DNA of 64,000 nucleotides, taken from contig OZ025222.1 of assembly GCA_964019055.1 (NCBI GenBank), positions 9,146,029 through 9,210,028 of the forward strand, read 5' to 3'. Origin of the DNA: Anthopleura xanthogrammica (Eukaryota; Cnidaria; Anthozoa; Actiniaria; Actiniidae). The notes beneath the pieces were generated by a model. The model was not told the origin of the DNA. It worked only from the letters and a program-made list of their open reading frames with translations, and made no database searches. This document shows, in pieces, positions 48,501 through 58,900 of the stretch (position 1 is the stretch's first letter; each line of letters starts with the position of its first letter). The position numbers and the translations under genes are program-made.

Positions 48501-48798
48501 TGAGGGAATAACTGCTGGTTGTTTGACATTTTCAAATAACTTCTTACAAGTAATATTTTATATCTTTCCAATGGTACCTGGATTGGGCACGAGATGGATC
48601 AACTGGGTAGCATTTGCTTCATGTGTGATATCTATTCCTCTGCTAGCTGTGTGGAAGGCTAAGTATTATAGATCACAGATTGATATGAAGGCACCGTCTG
48701 TACCTATACATGGTCCTATATCATATGGTTCGGCAGAAAATGGGTCTGTGAATGGGAGCAAAGAAGAGAGTCATAAATTGAAGAATCCTACTGTTTGA
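45551..48798 (+). CDS. SLC49A4: SLC49A4 (DIRC2)-like major facilitator transporter
   Basis: Exons 45551-45863, 47392-48094 and 48285-48798 join in frame (phases 1 and 2) to 509 residues; human DIRC2/SLC49A4 has 478. The N-terminus has an ERESLLKSE stretch resembling the dileucine-type lysosomal sorting motif of the human protein. Then come VYKRRWYILLIFSFVAALNN and WNAWGPIQGTS, the family's first-helix signature. Exon 2 opens GLRTSVVLAAFFEFIGAGLR and carries GQFITGLGGPVAMAA and YFPKKPQLPPS. Exon 3 has FADHFTRHMKSIIIGLM and FELAVESTYPIAEGITAGC. About 12 hydrophobic segments are expected. The family is placed in lysosomal membranes, with pyridoxine reported as substrate for the vertebrate member; substrate here is inference. 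Intron 1 holds the family A minisatellite and a MITE. Confidence 0.93.
46400..46965 (+). repeat. 57-bp minisatellite (family A), locus 3
   Basis: About ten units of the CKAP5-intron repeat, in the same plus-strand orientation, inside intron 1 of the SLC49A4-like gene. Since the two genes are on opposite strands, the transcribed strand of the repeat differs between them. Confidence 0.92.
46977..47285. mobile_element. Mariner-like MITE (family M3), GC-rich ends
   Basis: CAGCGCGACGCGCCTTACCG at the left and its inverse at the right are flanked by TA, with inner 'tggccacc' and 'ggtggct'. The element is 309 bp and non-coding. It starts about 12 bp after the family A array ends and finishes about 106 bp before exon 2. 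Confidence 0.7.
48140..48222 (-). repeat. tRNA-related SINE fragment
   Basis: The minus strand has a B-box-like 'gggttcgattcc' and an A-box-like 'tggcactgagg'. It lies in the 190-bp last intron of the SLC49A4-like gene, upstream of the acceptor. Confidence 0.4.
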
Positions 48799-49000
48799 CA
48801 AGGGCTGAGTTGAATGTATTGTGATAAGTTTTAAGGCACCGGGAAAAAAATGTGGAATCCATGAATAGTAGGAGGGAAGATGGGCATTAATTGAAGGTTG
48901 ACAAAAAGTAATGACAAATGGACAGGAGAGTCCTTGCAACATTGTTACATCCATATTCATGTGTCTTCTTATACATATGTAGAATTAAACCAATAATCTT

Positions 49001-49142
49001 ATAGACTCCTTTCATGTGACGTCAAAGCAGCTTAATTTGTAGGACAAGTAAAACAATTTCAATCTCCTGAGAATTGGAACCTATTGTTTTGTCCTCCAAA
49101 TTGCACTTGAGCAACATTCCGACGTGCTGCAAGGGGTTTATT
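49001..49142. mobile_element. Inverted-repeat element (family T), copy 3
   Basis: 'atagactcctttcatgtgac' at the left and 'gacgtgctgcaaggggttta' at the right carry the same inner blocks ('tcaatctcctgagaattgga', 'tgttttgtcctccaaattg') as copies 1 and 2, reversed. Confidence 0.6.
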
Positions 49143-49305
49143 CTCAAGAGAATAACATGGGGTCTTTTAAAAATAATGATCCAAAACCTCTTTCACTTGG
49201 AATTCTCTTGAGAATAAGATTTATGTGCAACCGTTAAACAAAGAAATGTTAATATGGAGTCTATAATGGGAAAACATTACACCAAAGCTATTAATAGTCT
49301 GTTTA
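49140..49305. repeat. Single decayed family B unit with element-like borders
   Basis: 'ctcaagagaataacatgggg' at the left, 'caaccgttaaacaaagaaatg' inside and 'gggaaaacattacaccaaag' at the right. The right border is the inverse of the left border of locus 2 (42095-42120), so the tandem units seem to live inside a mobile element. Confidence 0.5.
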
Positions 49306-49526
49306 GAAATTCGTTCAAAATCACCTGAATTGAGTGGCCACTTTACTACAAAACGAAAGAAAAAAATTTCCTAATATCCTTCCACAGGAAGCTAGAGAGG
49401 TGAATCCAATTATCCTTTAATTTTTTTTTTTTTTTTGGAAACTTGTAAAAATTATTTAGAAAATAGGGTATTTAAATTTGGGTTTATTTGTAATTTTTGA
49501 TATTGGTGTTCAATAGATCTTTCTTG

Positions 49527-49668
49527 AATTTGTTTGAGTGACCACAAAACAATGGCTCCAAGTTGAGGCTGGACTTGATAGAATACATGCAGTAAATGTA
49601 TGAACACATCAAGTCCAACCTCGACTTGGAACCATTTTTTCCTGGTCGTCACTCAAGCGAATTTGCAA
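49527..49668. mobile_element. Inverted-repeat element
   Basis: The arms 'ttgagtgaccacaaaacaat' and 'cgtcactcaa' with inner 'ctccaagttgaggctggact' and 'agtccaacctcgacttgga' form a ~142-bp hairpin. Confidence 0.6.
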
Positions 49669-50131
49669 AAGGTCTGTTTGATCCGAATTTTCTTTTTCTA
49701 ATTCTTTTTCTTACTTATTTAGTAGTTTTTCTGTAGAAAGTGACAGTGACAGATATAATATCTGCATGTGAAAATATATTTTTTAACTTCAAATTCGCTA
49801 TAAAAAGCTAAAGAGAAATATTTTGGAATTTTTTTAAAAAGTTAGTCCTTTCATCGATAATTCTAAATCAAACGTTTTTTAAGGTAAAAAAAAATTATTA
49901 AATAACTTTGCCATTTTTTCAACTATTAAAAGATAAATGCTTCGAGTTTGGTTAATTTTGTTGTTTGTTGTTTGTTTGGTTAGTTCGGTTATTTTTAACA
50001 TTTTTTGTAAACAAAAAACGTTCTTTTGGAATCCTTTTCGAAAAGGTAAACAGGGTTTTGGTGCGAATATCTTATTTTTTCGTTTAGCCTTCTTTCATTG
50101 AAATCTTTTCCACTCTTAGATAGAACTTGAT

Positions 50132-50386
50132 TCATCTTTTCCGTCTCTTGTATCCATAGCAACCGAGCTCTTCTTTGCTTTTCCACTTGAAGTATCCGGT
50201 TAAACAGGTTTTTCCATTAATGCTTTTTCTTCCATGATTCATTAGTGCCAAAGGTTCACTTGGAGATGTTGCCCCTCTAGCCTCGACTTCATGTGTCAAA
50301 GAGGGGCTCAAGTCGTCTTTTAGATACATTTGTCGTTTCTTTGGAACTCGGTATAGCATATACATTATCCCAGTTGTTGCTTTCAT
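50132..50386 (-). CDS. Doubtful 84-codon ORF
   Basis: An ATG-initiated frame (MKATTGIMYMLYRVPKKRQ...) of mixed, non-repetitive composition, with a charged C-terminus (KRRKR). I do not recognise it, and no splice partners are evident. A transposable element begins 17 bp upstream at 50403. It could be a chance frame, a lineage-specific exon or an old UTR. Confidence 0.15.
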   Translation of the reverse strand: MKATTGIMYMLYRVPKKRQMYLKDDLSPSLTHEVEARGATSPSEPLALMNHGRKSINGKTCLTGYFKWKSKEELGCYGYKRRKR

Positions 50387-50402
50387 CGAAGTAAAGGTAG
50401 TT

Positions 50403-50711
50403 CAGGGGCGGATCTAGGGGGGGTGGATTGGGTGGCTAGCCACCCCCCTCTTTGCAGGGCTTAAAACAGGAAAAATAGGTGCACGTACAGTAGAACCTCT
50501 ATCTTACAGACATTCAAGGGCTGGGGGAAAGTCCGTAATATACTAGAGGTGTCAGAGATATCGAGTTATTTTTACAAAAAATTATAATAAATGTATGATA
50601 TGAATTTTGCATTGCCTGAACCTAAAGAGTTGTCCGCAACCCTAGACCTATCCTTTTAATATTTTTTTAGAGTTAGCCACCCCCCTTTGTAAAATCCTGG
50701 ATCCGCCCCTG
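50403..50711. mobile_element. hAT-like MITE with 5-bp target duplication
   Basis: A 309-bp element with CAGGGGCGGATC...GATCCGCCCCTG ends and inner poly-G/poly-C stretches ('gggtggctagccaccc' at the left). The direct repeat 'tagtt' occurs at 50398-50402 and 50712-50716. The CAGGGGCGGATCCAG-type end is common in animal hAT elements. A 5-bp duplication rather than 8 bp matches the end style of 60170-60431. Confidence 0.7.
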
Positions 50712-51832
50712 TAGTTTGAGTTACGTTGTCGAGATGTAAATGCAAGGAGCGCGCACTGAGACGGCGTGAAACCGCGTGAAACCACGAGGAAAGGCAATAT
50801 TTGTAAGAGAATGAGCAGAAGAAAGCTCTCTTTGTTTTGAGCACCTTGGAATGTGTTTGCCTGCAATCAAAAAATGAAGTATGATCGACATTTTATTTAT
50901 TTATTTATTTATTTAACTTCGCCTTTTAAAAATGAAATCAGCGATGAGTTTGGTAGATACGTAACTGGGAGGGAAAAAATGAAAAGAAGAAATAGTGAAT
51001 TGAATGGCGGGGACACCTCAACATTGCATTAGATGACTCGCCATTCTTTTTTTTGAGTCTTTTTCTGGAGGGGGGGGGCTAGAAAATTTTTACATTTGGA
51101 AGTGGGGGGGGGTTATCAAAATATTCAATTCCTTACCATGGGGGCTAGCATTTTTTTTCTGTTTGATTCCTCTAATTCCTCCGGCCCCCCCCCCCCCCTC
51201 CTAAAAAATGAATGCTCCCTAAGAATAAGAAACACAAGTCATTCCAGGTATTCTTGGATCTTGGGATGAACTATTTCCTATCGCTTATCACCACAATATT
51301 TTTTGAAATACGTATCTGCTCAGGTTTTTGAATGTTTCAAAACTTTCTAGGTTGTTGTCAAAACACAAAATTGAAAAATATTGGTCGAGTTGTTAACTGA
51401 ATTTCATCCTTAACAGAAGTGTCAAAATTTTCGTAGAAACATGCAAATTTGGAGTTTGTTTGAACTCGAGTTCGAAGAGTGATAAAATATTCTTAGTGTC
51501 TCTCTTTTCAAGACTTCCATCCACATTTTATTATATTATTTCGAAGTATTTTTTGAAAATTCCTATTCAAAAATTTCGCATTCAAGATATATCCATGGAG
51601 AGAAAAGTGTTTGAATTTTAAATTCAGTATTAAATTGAATTTTAAGTCGCTCAAGAATAATTAAATAAGAAGTTTAATGGACACCAGACAGTGATGGGGA
51701 GAGTGATTATGAAATAGCATATGTGGCCGATAGCATTTGTGCACTGATGACATGAAGACGAGGAGGACGAAGACATGAACAAAAGATATAGCTATTGAGG
51801 ACTTAGTCAGTCCCCCCTGCTCCATGTGGCCT

Positions 51833-51925
51833 TCCCCTCCCCTCCCCTCCCCCTCCTCCTCCCCCTCCCCTTCCCCTTTTCCCCTATCCCTCCCCCCTCC
51901 CTTTTTCCTCCTCCTCAATCCACCA
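51833..51925 (+). repeat. CCCCT-rich pyrimidine tract
   Basis: Irregular ccctcc and cccctt units. The Gly/Glu/Arg-rich minus-strand frame through it is a repeat translation. Confidence 0.8.
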
Positions 51926-53317
51926 GAGCCGCTACGCAGGACGCAGGCTATGATAAAGACTAGCAGCTTGCAGTCAATTGTGGTCCTTTCCACAAGTGAC
52001 TCTCAATCGTGAGACAAACGGATATATAAGTATTATTTATTACATGTCCTAATGGATAATATTTTTCATTCTATGATCATTAATGTTCTCTGATTGGTTC
52101 AAGTAACCTGACATGAACCAATCACCGTCGATGATTATTTTGCCGCTCTTTTCATGACGTGACTTGTTGGTTTCCAGTTTTTCAAAGTTGGTTTTGTTTT
52201 TTGTTCTTCATCAACCAAGAATTTCTACTGGATTATTGCGCTCTTCCCAACAGTTTACTGACTTACACAACCAACCACATTGGAAGAAAATACCTCAACT
52301 ACTGAATATATTGACATCTGTTTAGAAAAATCCAGAAAAGTTGGGGAAAATTTCGCTTTTTTTCGAGAATCTCAAACTGGAAAATGTCCTCAGTCAAGAC
52401 CTTCGTTTAGTCAGTATTTTGTCCTCTTTGATCTGATGTGAAAAGACCCAGGAAAAGAAAAACCAAAACGACAAGGAAAGTTTGTTTTGTAGACATCTTG
52501 TTTTTGAGTAAAGAATTTGTTCTAAATATCCACGTTATTTATTTTCTTTCAGAATCGAGGTGAGCTGAACAAAGACAAGTGAATAAACTGAGGTGAGCTG
52601 AATTATTGCTGATCTTCACATTGAAAATAAAACTAGTTAACTATGATTATTGAACCACATTATAATTATTTCTTGATTTATTCGGATCATTCCAGCTTGT
52701 ATTAGTCGTGTAGTGTTTTCTTCGTTCATGTTCAACTAAAATCTTGTACAAAACAAACCATCATTTGCCGCCATTTTTCACCACAAGTTTTTGTTGACTT
52801 CAAAACAAAACAAAACCAACTCAAAATACTATTTTATCAATCAAATGCTCTAAAATAAGGATAAATATTGATGGTTTCTTTCATTTGGATGAAAAATATT
52901 TTGATTTGACAAAGAAAACAAGCCATTTTTCTGTTGTTCGTTTTTCAAGTCCAACTCACTTTGTTCAAAATATGAAGAAAAATGACTTTATTTGTTGAAA
53001 AAAAGTCTCTTTTAACTTCGTTAAATAAAAATATCGATGAAAACAAACTTGTACTTGTATTGATATCAAACTACTGGACATTTGTCAAGAAATATTTTTG
53101 ATTTTCAATGGAATTGTTTGAATATTTGTTGAGTAAAACAAGAATCATTTCAATCAACTACAAAGATAAAACTACAAGAATTTCTTTATTATTCAATAAA
53201 TTATGTTATTATTTACAAAAACAGATTATTGTCTACTTGTTTATTATCGGTTCATTGTCTTTTTTTTTTACATAAATAAGCTTAAGTTAGATTCATCTAA
53301 ATCTCCACTTAAGGTAT

Positions 53318-54001
53318 AAGGATACGTTCGAGGTCTTCGAGATTACTTTACGCGCGAGCCAAATTTCGCGCTGCTTTTTCAATATTATTATATAAAAGTA
53401 TACATTTTCTGAAAGCCAAATAAACGTAGTTTTCAAAAATCAATTTGAAATTTTCTGTTTCGTGACACAAAAAAAGTTAATCGGGTTTTTCCGCAGTTTT
53501 AGAGTGACCAAAATAACTTTCTTAAATCATTGTAGCTCATTCGGATTACATCGGAACGAACTGAAACTTTGGATTATGATAAATCACAAAGCGATCTAAA
53601 AAACTGTGTCTCAATTTTTTGAAATGTTTTTTCATTCAAAAGATATTCTCTATTTTGCAATTATGACCACCAAAAATTAAAACATCCGGATTTAACGCGT
53701 GATTGCGCCCGATCTAAAAAAGATATCAAAAATCTGAGACACCGTTTTGAAGCTTATTATCCACAGAGTATGTTAATGTTATTTTGATCGACATAGCGGA
53801 AATTCTGATCCTTCGTTAAGTTGTCAAATGAAGTGCGGTAGAATGTCACTTTGAACTCAACAACTTTTTTTATGTTCCAAATTAGACAATTTTAAATATA
53901 TATTCGAAAACTACATTTATTTAGCTTTAAGAAAATGTATACTTTTATGGCAAAATATTGTAAAGCCCGTGCGAAATTTGAGGTAGCGCGTATAGGGGTC
54001 C
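53318..54001. mobile_element. ~680-bp inverted-repeat element abutting the NLR stop codon
   Basis: The left arm (to about 53434) and the right arm (from about 53904) are inverted copies sharing 'caaatttcgc', 'ataaaagtatacattttct' and 'gtagttttc'. The right end reads 'ggggtcc' exactly into the NLR stop codon (TAG, minus strand 54003-54001). The interior is AT-rich and non-coding. It supplies the first sequence of the NLR 3' UTR. Confidence 0.65.
53916..53921 (-). terminator. Candidate polyadenylation signal for the NLR gene
   Basis: AATAAA on the minus strand about 80 nt after the NLR stop codon, inside the terminal arm of the adjacent element. A second AATAAA candidate lies near 53184. Use is not shown. 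Confidence 0.3.
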
Positions 54002-55929
54002 TAATCATATCCTGATACCTTAACATCAGGGATCTGTTGTCTTACCCATTGTACACATTCAACAGTTATTTTATCATTACGCCATAAATCTAACTCTTTT
54101 ACACGACAATCACCAGTTTCTAACACATGACACAAACACTGAAGTCCAAGATTTGTTATGTTATTATAACTTAGGTTTAGGATAGTTATATTAGTACCAG
54201 ACAACATGTTAGATATTATTACAACACATTCATCGTCTAATTCACAATACAACAGCTCCAGTCCAGTAACAGTAGAAATACTAACAAGAGAATTACACAA
54301 CATTCTGATCCCTGATGCTGATAAAGATGACATATCAATGTACAATGTATTAACAATAAATGACTGTGTAGATGTTAGATGTTGTTTAGTTTGTTCTGCG
54401 TTGATTAAATTCATTATATCTAATAAATAACTTATGTACAAACAATCGATATCAGTTATTCCACTAAATACAATCCCCCCATCCTCACGACAGTATCTGT
54501 GTTTAAGGTTATATGTTACTCTGGTAGAAAATCCATCGTCTTTGTACTCGTACAGACAGGATAAAGTTAGCAGTTTATTCCTCTTATCATATTTATACTC
54601 TGGTTTGATATTTTCTATCAATTCTTCCATCAGTTTTTCATCTTTTTTTGTTGACAAAATCCCCGCTACAAACTCAAGCGTCACTGCACTTGAGTTTTTC
54701 TTCGGTATTTCTTTTCTCTCTACAAACGAATAAGCACAAAGATACTCGTGTATCGTTAGGTGTGTGAACGTATATTCAAGTGGTGGTTTCTCGGATGGAG
54801 ATTTTTGAACGCCAGGACAACAGTCAAGTAATCCACTCGCTTTCAGGTTTGTTATTTCTTCTTCTTTAAAATTGAAATTTTTCATGTCTTTTTCCTCGAA
54901 AATATATTTTCCTTCAATCATTAAATTCATCGCTAGTTCAGCTAGTTTATGTAATATTTCTTGAACTTTAGTTTCTTCCATTTCTTCATATTTAGAAGAG
55001 GAATGTTTCTTGATAAACAGTTTGATAACTTCATGATAAAGTTCTGTTCTTGTGACGGGTAGTTTATCTGTGGTTTTTGATTCAGTCATGTACCATTTAA
55101 TACAATAGCACATTAAATAACACATCACGGGGATGTGGCCAAAACATAAAAGAATTTCATTGGCTTCCACTTGATCAATTACTTTCTTCTTCATGCTTTC
55201 GTTCTCTTTAAAATATTTTTTAATGTAATCCACAACTTGAGGCGAAGAAAATCCTTGAATGTCACATCTCACATCAAAGATAATTTTTTTTAATTCCTCT
55301 GCTTCGCCAGGCCTTGAAGTTACAACAACCACGGACTCTTTTAACATCTTGCCTTTCATGATTTTGGCTAACAGAGCAGGAACAGGGATTTTCTCATGAG
55401 GGTTGTTTGGGTATCTTGTTTCAAAGTCCCCTGTGATTTTCTCTCGGTGTTTATACTCATCATAGCCGTCAAGAATTATGACTAGCTTCTCAGGATTTTC
55501 AATGATATACTGCAGTAATGGCTCATCCACAGCTGAATGCTCGTCTAAGAGGGAGGACTTATTTAACATATCACGCAAATCAACTTTTTCTTCTTCCGGA
55601 AGAAGAAATTGACGGAATGTCAACAGGAATACAAACTGAAAATCAGGTACTTTGGCTTTTTCTTGACTTTTCTCAAACAATTTGTCGTCTGACCAATCCC
55701 GCACCAGCTTCCGACAAAACAGAGACTTTCCGAACCCTCCTTTGCCAGTGAACAAGATAGATTTAGGATTGGTCGTGCCAGAAGCTGTGGGTTTCTGATC
55801 TTTTTCTGGGTAAACAAACATCTCTGAACATGTTTTCAGTGCTGTTCTACTTTCTGGAACTTCATCCATTTGCCTCCTGCTATATCTCCTTATTTTTAGC
55901 TTCGGGTTCCTTGAATTGTTTCTGGCCAC
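54001..55929 (-). CDS. NACHT-LRR exon of the NLR gene
   Basis: An open frame of 642 codons; the first ATG in frame is 55869-55867. P-loop TGKGGFGKS lies at 55749-55723, Walker B IILDGYDEY ends near 55453, and the NLR helical-domain motif FTHLTIHEYLCAY follows. C-terminally, LELLYCELDDECVVIIS, ITILNLSYNNITNLGLQCL and VKELDLWRNDKITVECVQW form about three RNase-inhibitor-type leucine-rich repeats. The LRR part is short compared with vertebrate NLRs, and the stop coincides with the end of the element at 53318-54001, so the C-terminus may be clipped. It lacks an in-frame junction to the HEPN exons. Confidence 0.9.
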   Translation of the reverse strand: MARNNSRNPKLKIRRYSRRQMDEVPESRTALKTCSEMFVYPEKDQKPTASGTTNPKSILFTGKGGFGKSLFCRKLVRDWSDDKLFEKSQEKAKVPDFQFVFLLTFRQFLLPEEEKVDLRDMLNKSSLLDEHSAVDEPLLQYIIENPEKLVIILDGYDEYKHREKITGDFETRYPNNPHEKIPVPALLAKIMKGKMLKESVVVVTSRPGEAEELKKIIFDVRCDIQGFSSPQVVDYIKKYFKENESMKKKVIDQVEANEILLCFGHIPVMCYLMCYCIKWYMTESKTTDKLPVTRTELYHEVIKLFIKKHSSSKYEEMEETKVQEILHKLAELAMNLMIEGKYIFEEKDMKNFNFKEEEITNLKASGLLDCCPGVQKSPSEKPPLEYTFTHLTIHEYLCAYSFVERKEIPKKNSSAVTLEFVAGILSTKKDEKLMEELIENIKPEYKYDKRNKLLTLSCLYEYKDDGFSTRVTYNLKHRYCREDGGIVFSGITDIDCLYISYLLDIMNLINAEQTKQHLTSTQSFIVNTLYIDMSSLSASGIRMLCNSLVSISTVTGLELLYCELDDECVVIISNMLSGTNITILNLSYNNITNLGLQCLCHVLETGDCRVKELDLWRNDKITVECVQWVRQQIPDVKVSGYD

Positions 55930-58900
55930 GTTCGATAGTCACATTCGTGAAGATGTCATCGGTTCTAATTTTCTTCTCTTCTTCCTCCGCCAACAGAAAA
56001 TCGGTTTGTTTTTTAATGGATGACTTCAGTTTTTCTGTATATTCTGAAAATAAAAACACGACAATTTAACACCCAAAAGACAGGAAGACAAGGTAAGGAT
56101 TAAATATGTGAGGTTTTTTTCATTGGACTGTTTCAAACTATGGGTTTTGTATTTCACATTTATCCATCCATTCATCCATAATCCATCCATCCCATTCATC
56201 CATCCATCCATCCATTCAAAAAAGCACTACGAAATATTTACAATGCTGACATTCCCACACTTATAGACCTTATGCAATATCGGTCACTCCTTATTTGCAT
56301 AAAGAAAAAGGTTAAAAAAATATTTTTGAAATATTTTGAATTGAGTAGATATTTTGTCTTCACATGAAATACCATCAGTGAATTAGTAACTGTGCACAGT
56401 TACATACAAATCCTTCTAATTTTAAATTGCAGTAACTTCCCTAGTATTTATGCTAGAGCACTCAAATTTTGCTTAAATACTAATCTAAGCATATGATTTC
56501 GAATGCTGGCTGTTATGACTTTAGGAGCTGACCAGCTCCTGAGTGGAAAACAATACTAGTAAAGTAATCCTCATTTCCCGTCATTTATGGGTTTTGCATA
56601 AGGTCTATAGCCAGGCAAGATTTTCGTTATATTTACAAACTTTACACTTTGTAGAGATCCACATTTATCACTGTTAGGGACTGTTCATATTTATTGAAGG
56701 GAGTGGGGATGGGTGAAAAATGGGAGGGCCTAAATTTTAGTAACCCTGAAAAGAGGGGTCTTGAAATAATGGATGAGTTATATATAGGAGAGCCTTTTTT
56801 CTCTTTTCTAACCCATACCCCCTCTCAGATGAATAATGAACAGTCACTTAATTATTTGTTATTGACTATTTGACTTTTACTAGAATTTGATCTCCATTCA
56901 TTTTCTAAATTGTTTAGTATATATTTTTGTACATTTCATAATATTGAAACAAAATCAATTTTGTCAATCAATCAACTGTGATTGCATTTGAGCTTGAAGT
57001 GAAAGGAGAATGAACAATTGTTACAAACACAAGATTTGGCCTTTACCTTGTGCTCTTGATGAGAGATCTTTCTCTGCAGGTTGATCACTTGTTCTCTCAA
57101 CACTATGATGAAATAAGATGAAATTGATATTTACAATGTCATCAAACTTGAGGCTTTCATTGTAGGTTTCGTTACATCTGTTCTGTCTGGTTTCTTTTGC
57201 TTTCAAATTTCTAACGATAATTGTCACCTAAGTTTTCTGGTCCTTGACCTATGCGAACATCACATTTTTACATCCCGGCTGATGATGGGTCAAAGACCTG
57301 AAAGCTTGGGTAACAATTATTGTAAGAAATATCAACATAGAAGAAACCAGATGGAGGGAGGAAAAACCAGAAAACCCTCATGGCAAGGAAGACAACAACT
57401 TCAAACAAACTCAACTCACATGTTGATTTTCATGGAGGGAGGAAAACCGGAGAACCTGGAGAAACCCTTGTGGCAAGGGAGAGAACAACGAGCCTGGGCT
57501 CAAACCTGGACCACAGTGGTGAGAGCTAGGTGAGTGGTAAACTACTACGACACCCATGCCACCCCAGAGAAAACATACATACTTCATTACAGCTCCCTAT
57601 AAGGGCTCTTTTGCAGACACTTACTTTTTAAGTGATGATAATTCTTCAAGTATTTTCTCTTGCAGTCTAGACTGACCCTCTACAATGGTCACTTGTCCTT
57701 GTTGCAGTCTAGACTGACCCTCTACAATGGTCTCTTGTCCTAGTTGTAGTCGTTCTAATTTGCCATTAACTATATAAATTTCAAAATAAATATTTTACAA
57801 GACATTAGAATAGATATGCCTTACTGGTTCCAAGCATTTAATGTTAAATATACATGCATGAACTTTATTTGCAAACAAACAACTTTCTTACAATACAACT
57901 TACTTAAATCCAGTCCATCTAGAATGGCTTTGTCTTGGTCTGCACAGTGTTTCATCATTGGAAGTAGTTCACTCCATGGCTTTTGAACATCTTGGGAAAA
58001 GAGATAAGTGTATCAGAGAACCACACGTTTATATATAACCAGTAACCAAGGTATCAGCTAGTAAATAATCCAGCTATTCCATTCCTATTCTATTTCCTCC
58101 CCTTCTATTCCATTCTATTCATAAGGCAAAACTCTCTAAAATAAGGCCCACATACCGCATGACTTTAATCCTTACCAAAAATAAGAGTCCCCTAAACTTG
58201 AAGCCCCAAAACACTTTCTTCATAGATTACAACAATAAATATTGTATTTTGCATTCTATTCTTGTTCGTTTCTGTTTTGTTCCATTCTATTCTATTCTGT
58301 TCCACTCAATTCTATTTTCCTACTCTATTCCATTCTATTCCTGTTCTTTTCTGTTTTGTTCCATTCTATTCCATTCTGTTCCACTCAATTCTATTTTCCT
58401 ACTCTATTTCATTCTATTCTTGTTCGTTTCTGTTTTGTTCCACGCTATTCCATTCTGTTCTACTCTATTCAATTTTCCTACTCTTTTCCATTCTATTCTT
58501 GTTCTTTTCTGTTTTGTTCCATTCTATTCCATTCCATTCTGTTCCACTCTATTCTATTTTCCTACTCTATTCCATTCTATTCTTGTTCTTTTCTGTTTTG
58601 TTCCATTCTATTCCATTCCATTCTGTTCCACTCTATCCTATTTTCCTACTCTATTCCATTCTATTCTTGTTCTTTTCTGTTTTGTTCCATTCTATCCCAT
58701 TCCATTCTGTTCTACTCAATTCTATTTTCCTACTCTATTCCATTCTATTCTTGTTCTTTTCTGTTTTGTTCCATTCTATTCCATTCCATTCTGTTCCACT
58801 CTATTCTATTTTCCTACTCTATTCCATTCTATTCTTCTTCTTTTCTGTTTTGTTCCATTCTATCCCATTCCATTCTGTTCTACTCAATTCTATTTTCCTA

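Larger units (their letters stand above)
48799..53317. other. Intergenic region without a secure gene
   Basis: Downstream of SLC49A4 the sequence holds family T (49001-49142) and family B-like (49140-49300) remnants, a hairpin (49527-49668), a 5-bp-TSD element (50403-50711), G/C homopolymer blocks (51060-51205) and a pyrimidine-rich stretch (51833-51925). The remainder to 53317 is AT-rich with no exon I can support. The ORF at 50132-50386 is listed separately with low confidence. Confidence 0.5.

Noticed and set aside
51661..51993. 110-codon minus-strand ORF
   Set aside because: Its middle is the CCCCT-rich tract read as Gly/Glu/Arg, and nothing else supports it.
54206..54733. Plus-strand ORFs opposite the NLR gene
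   Set aside because: Antisense shadows of the NACHT-LRR exon with no recognisable motif.
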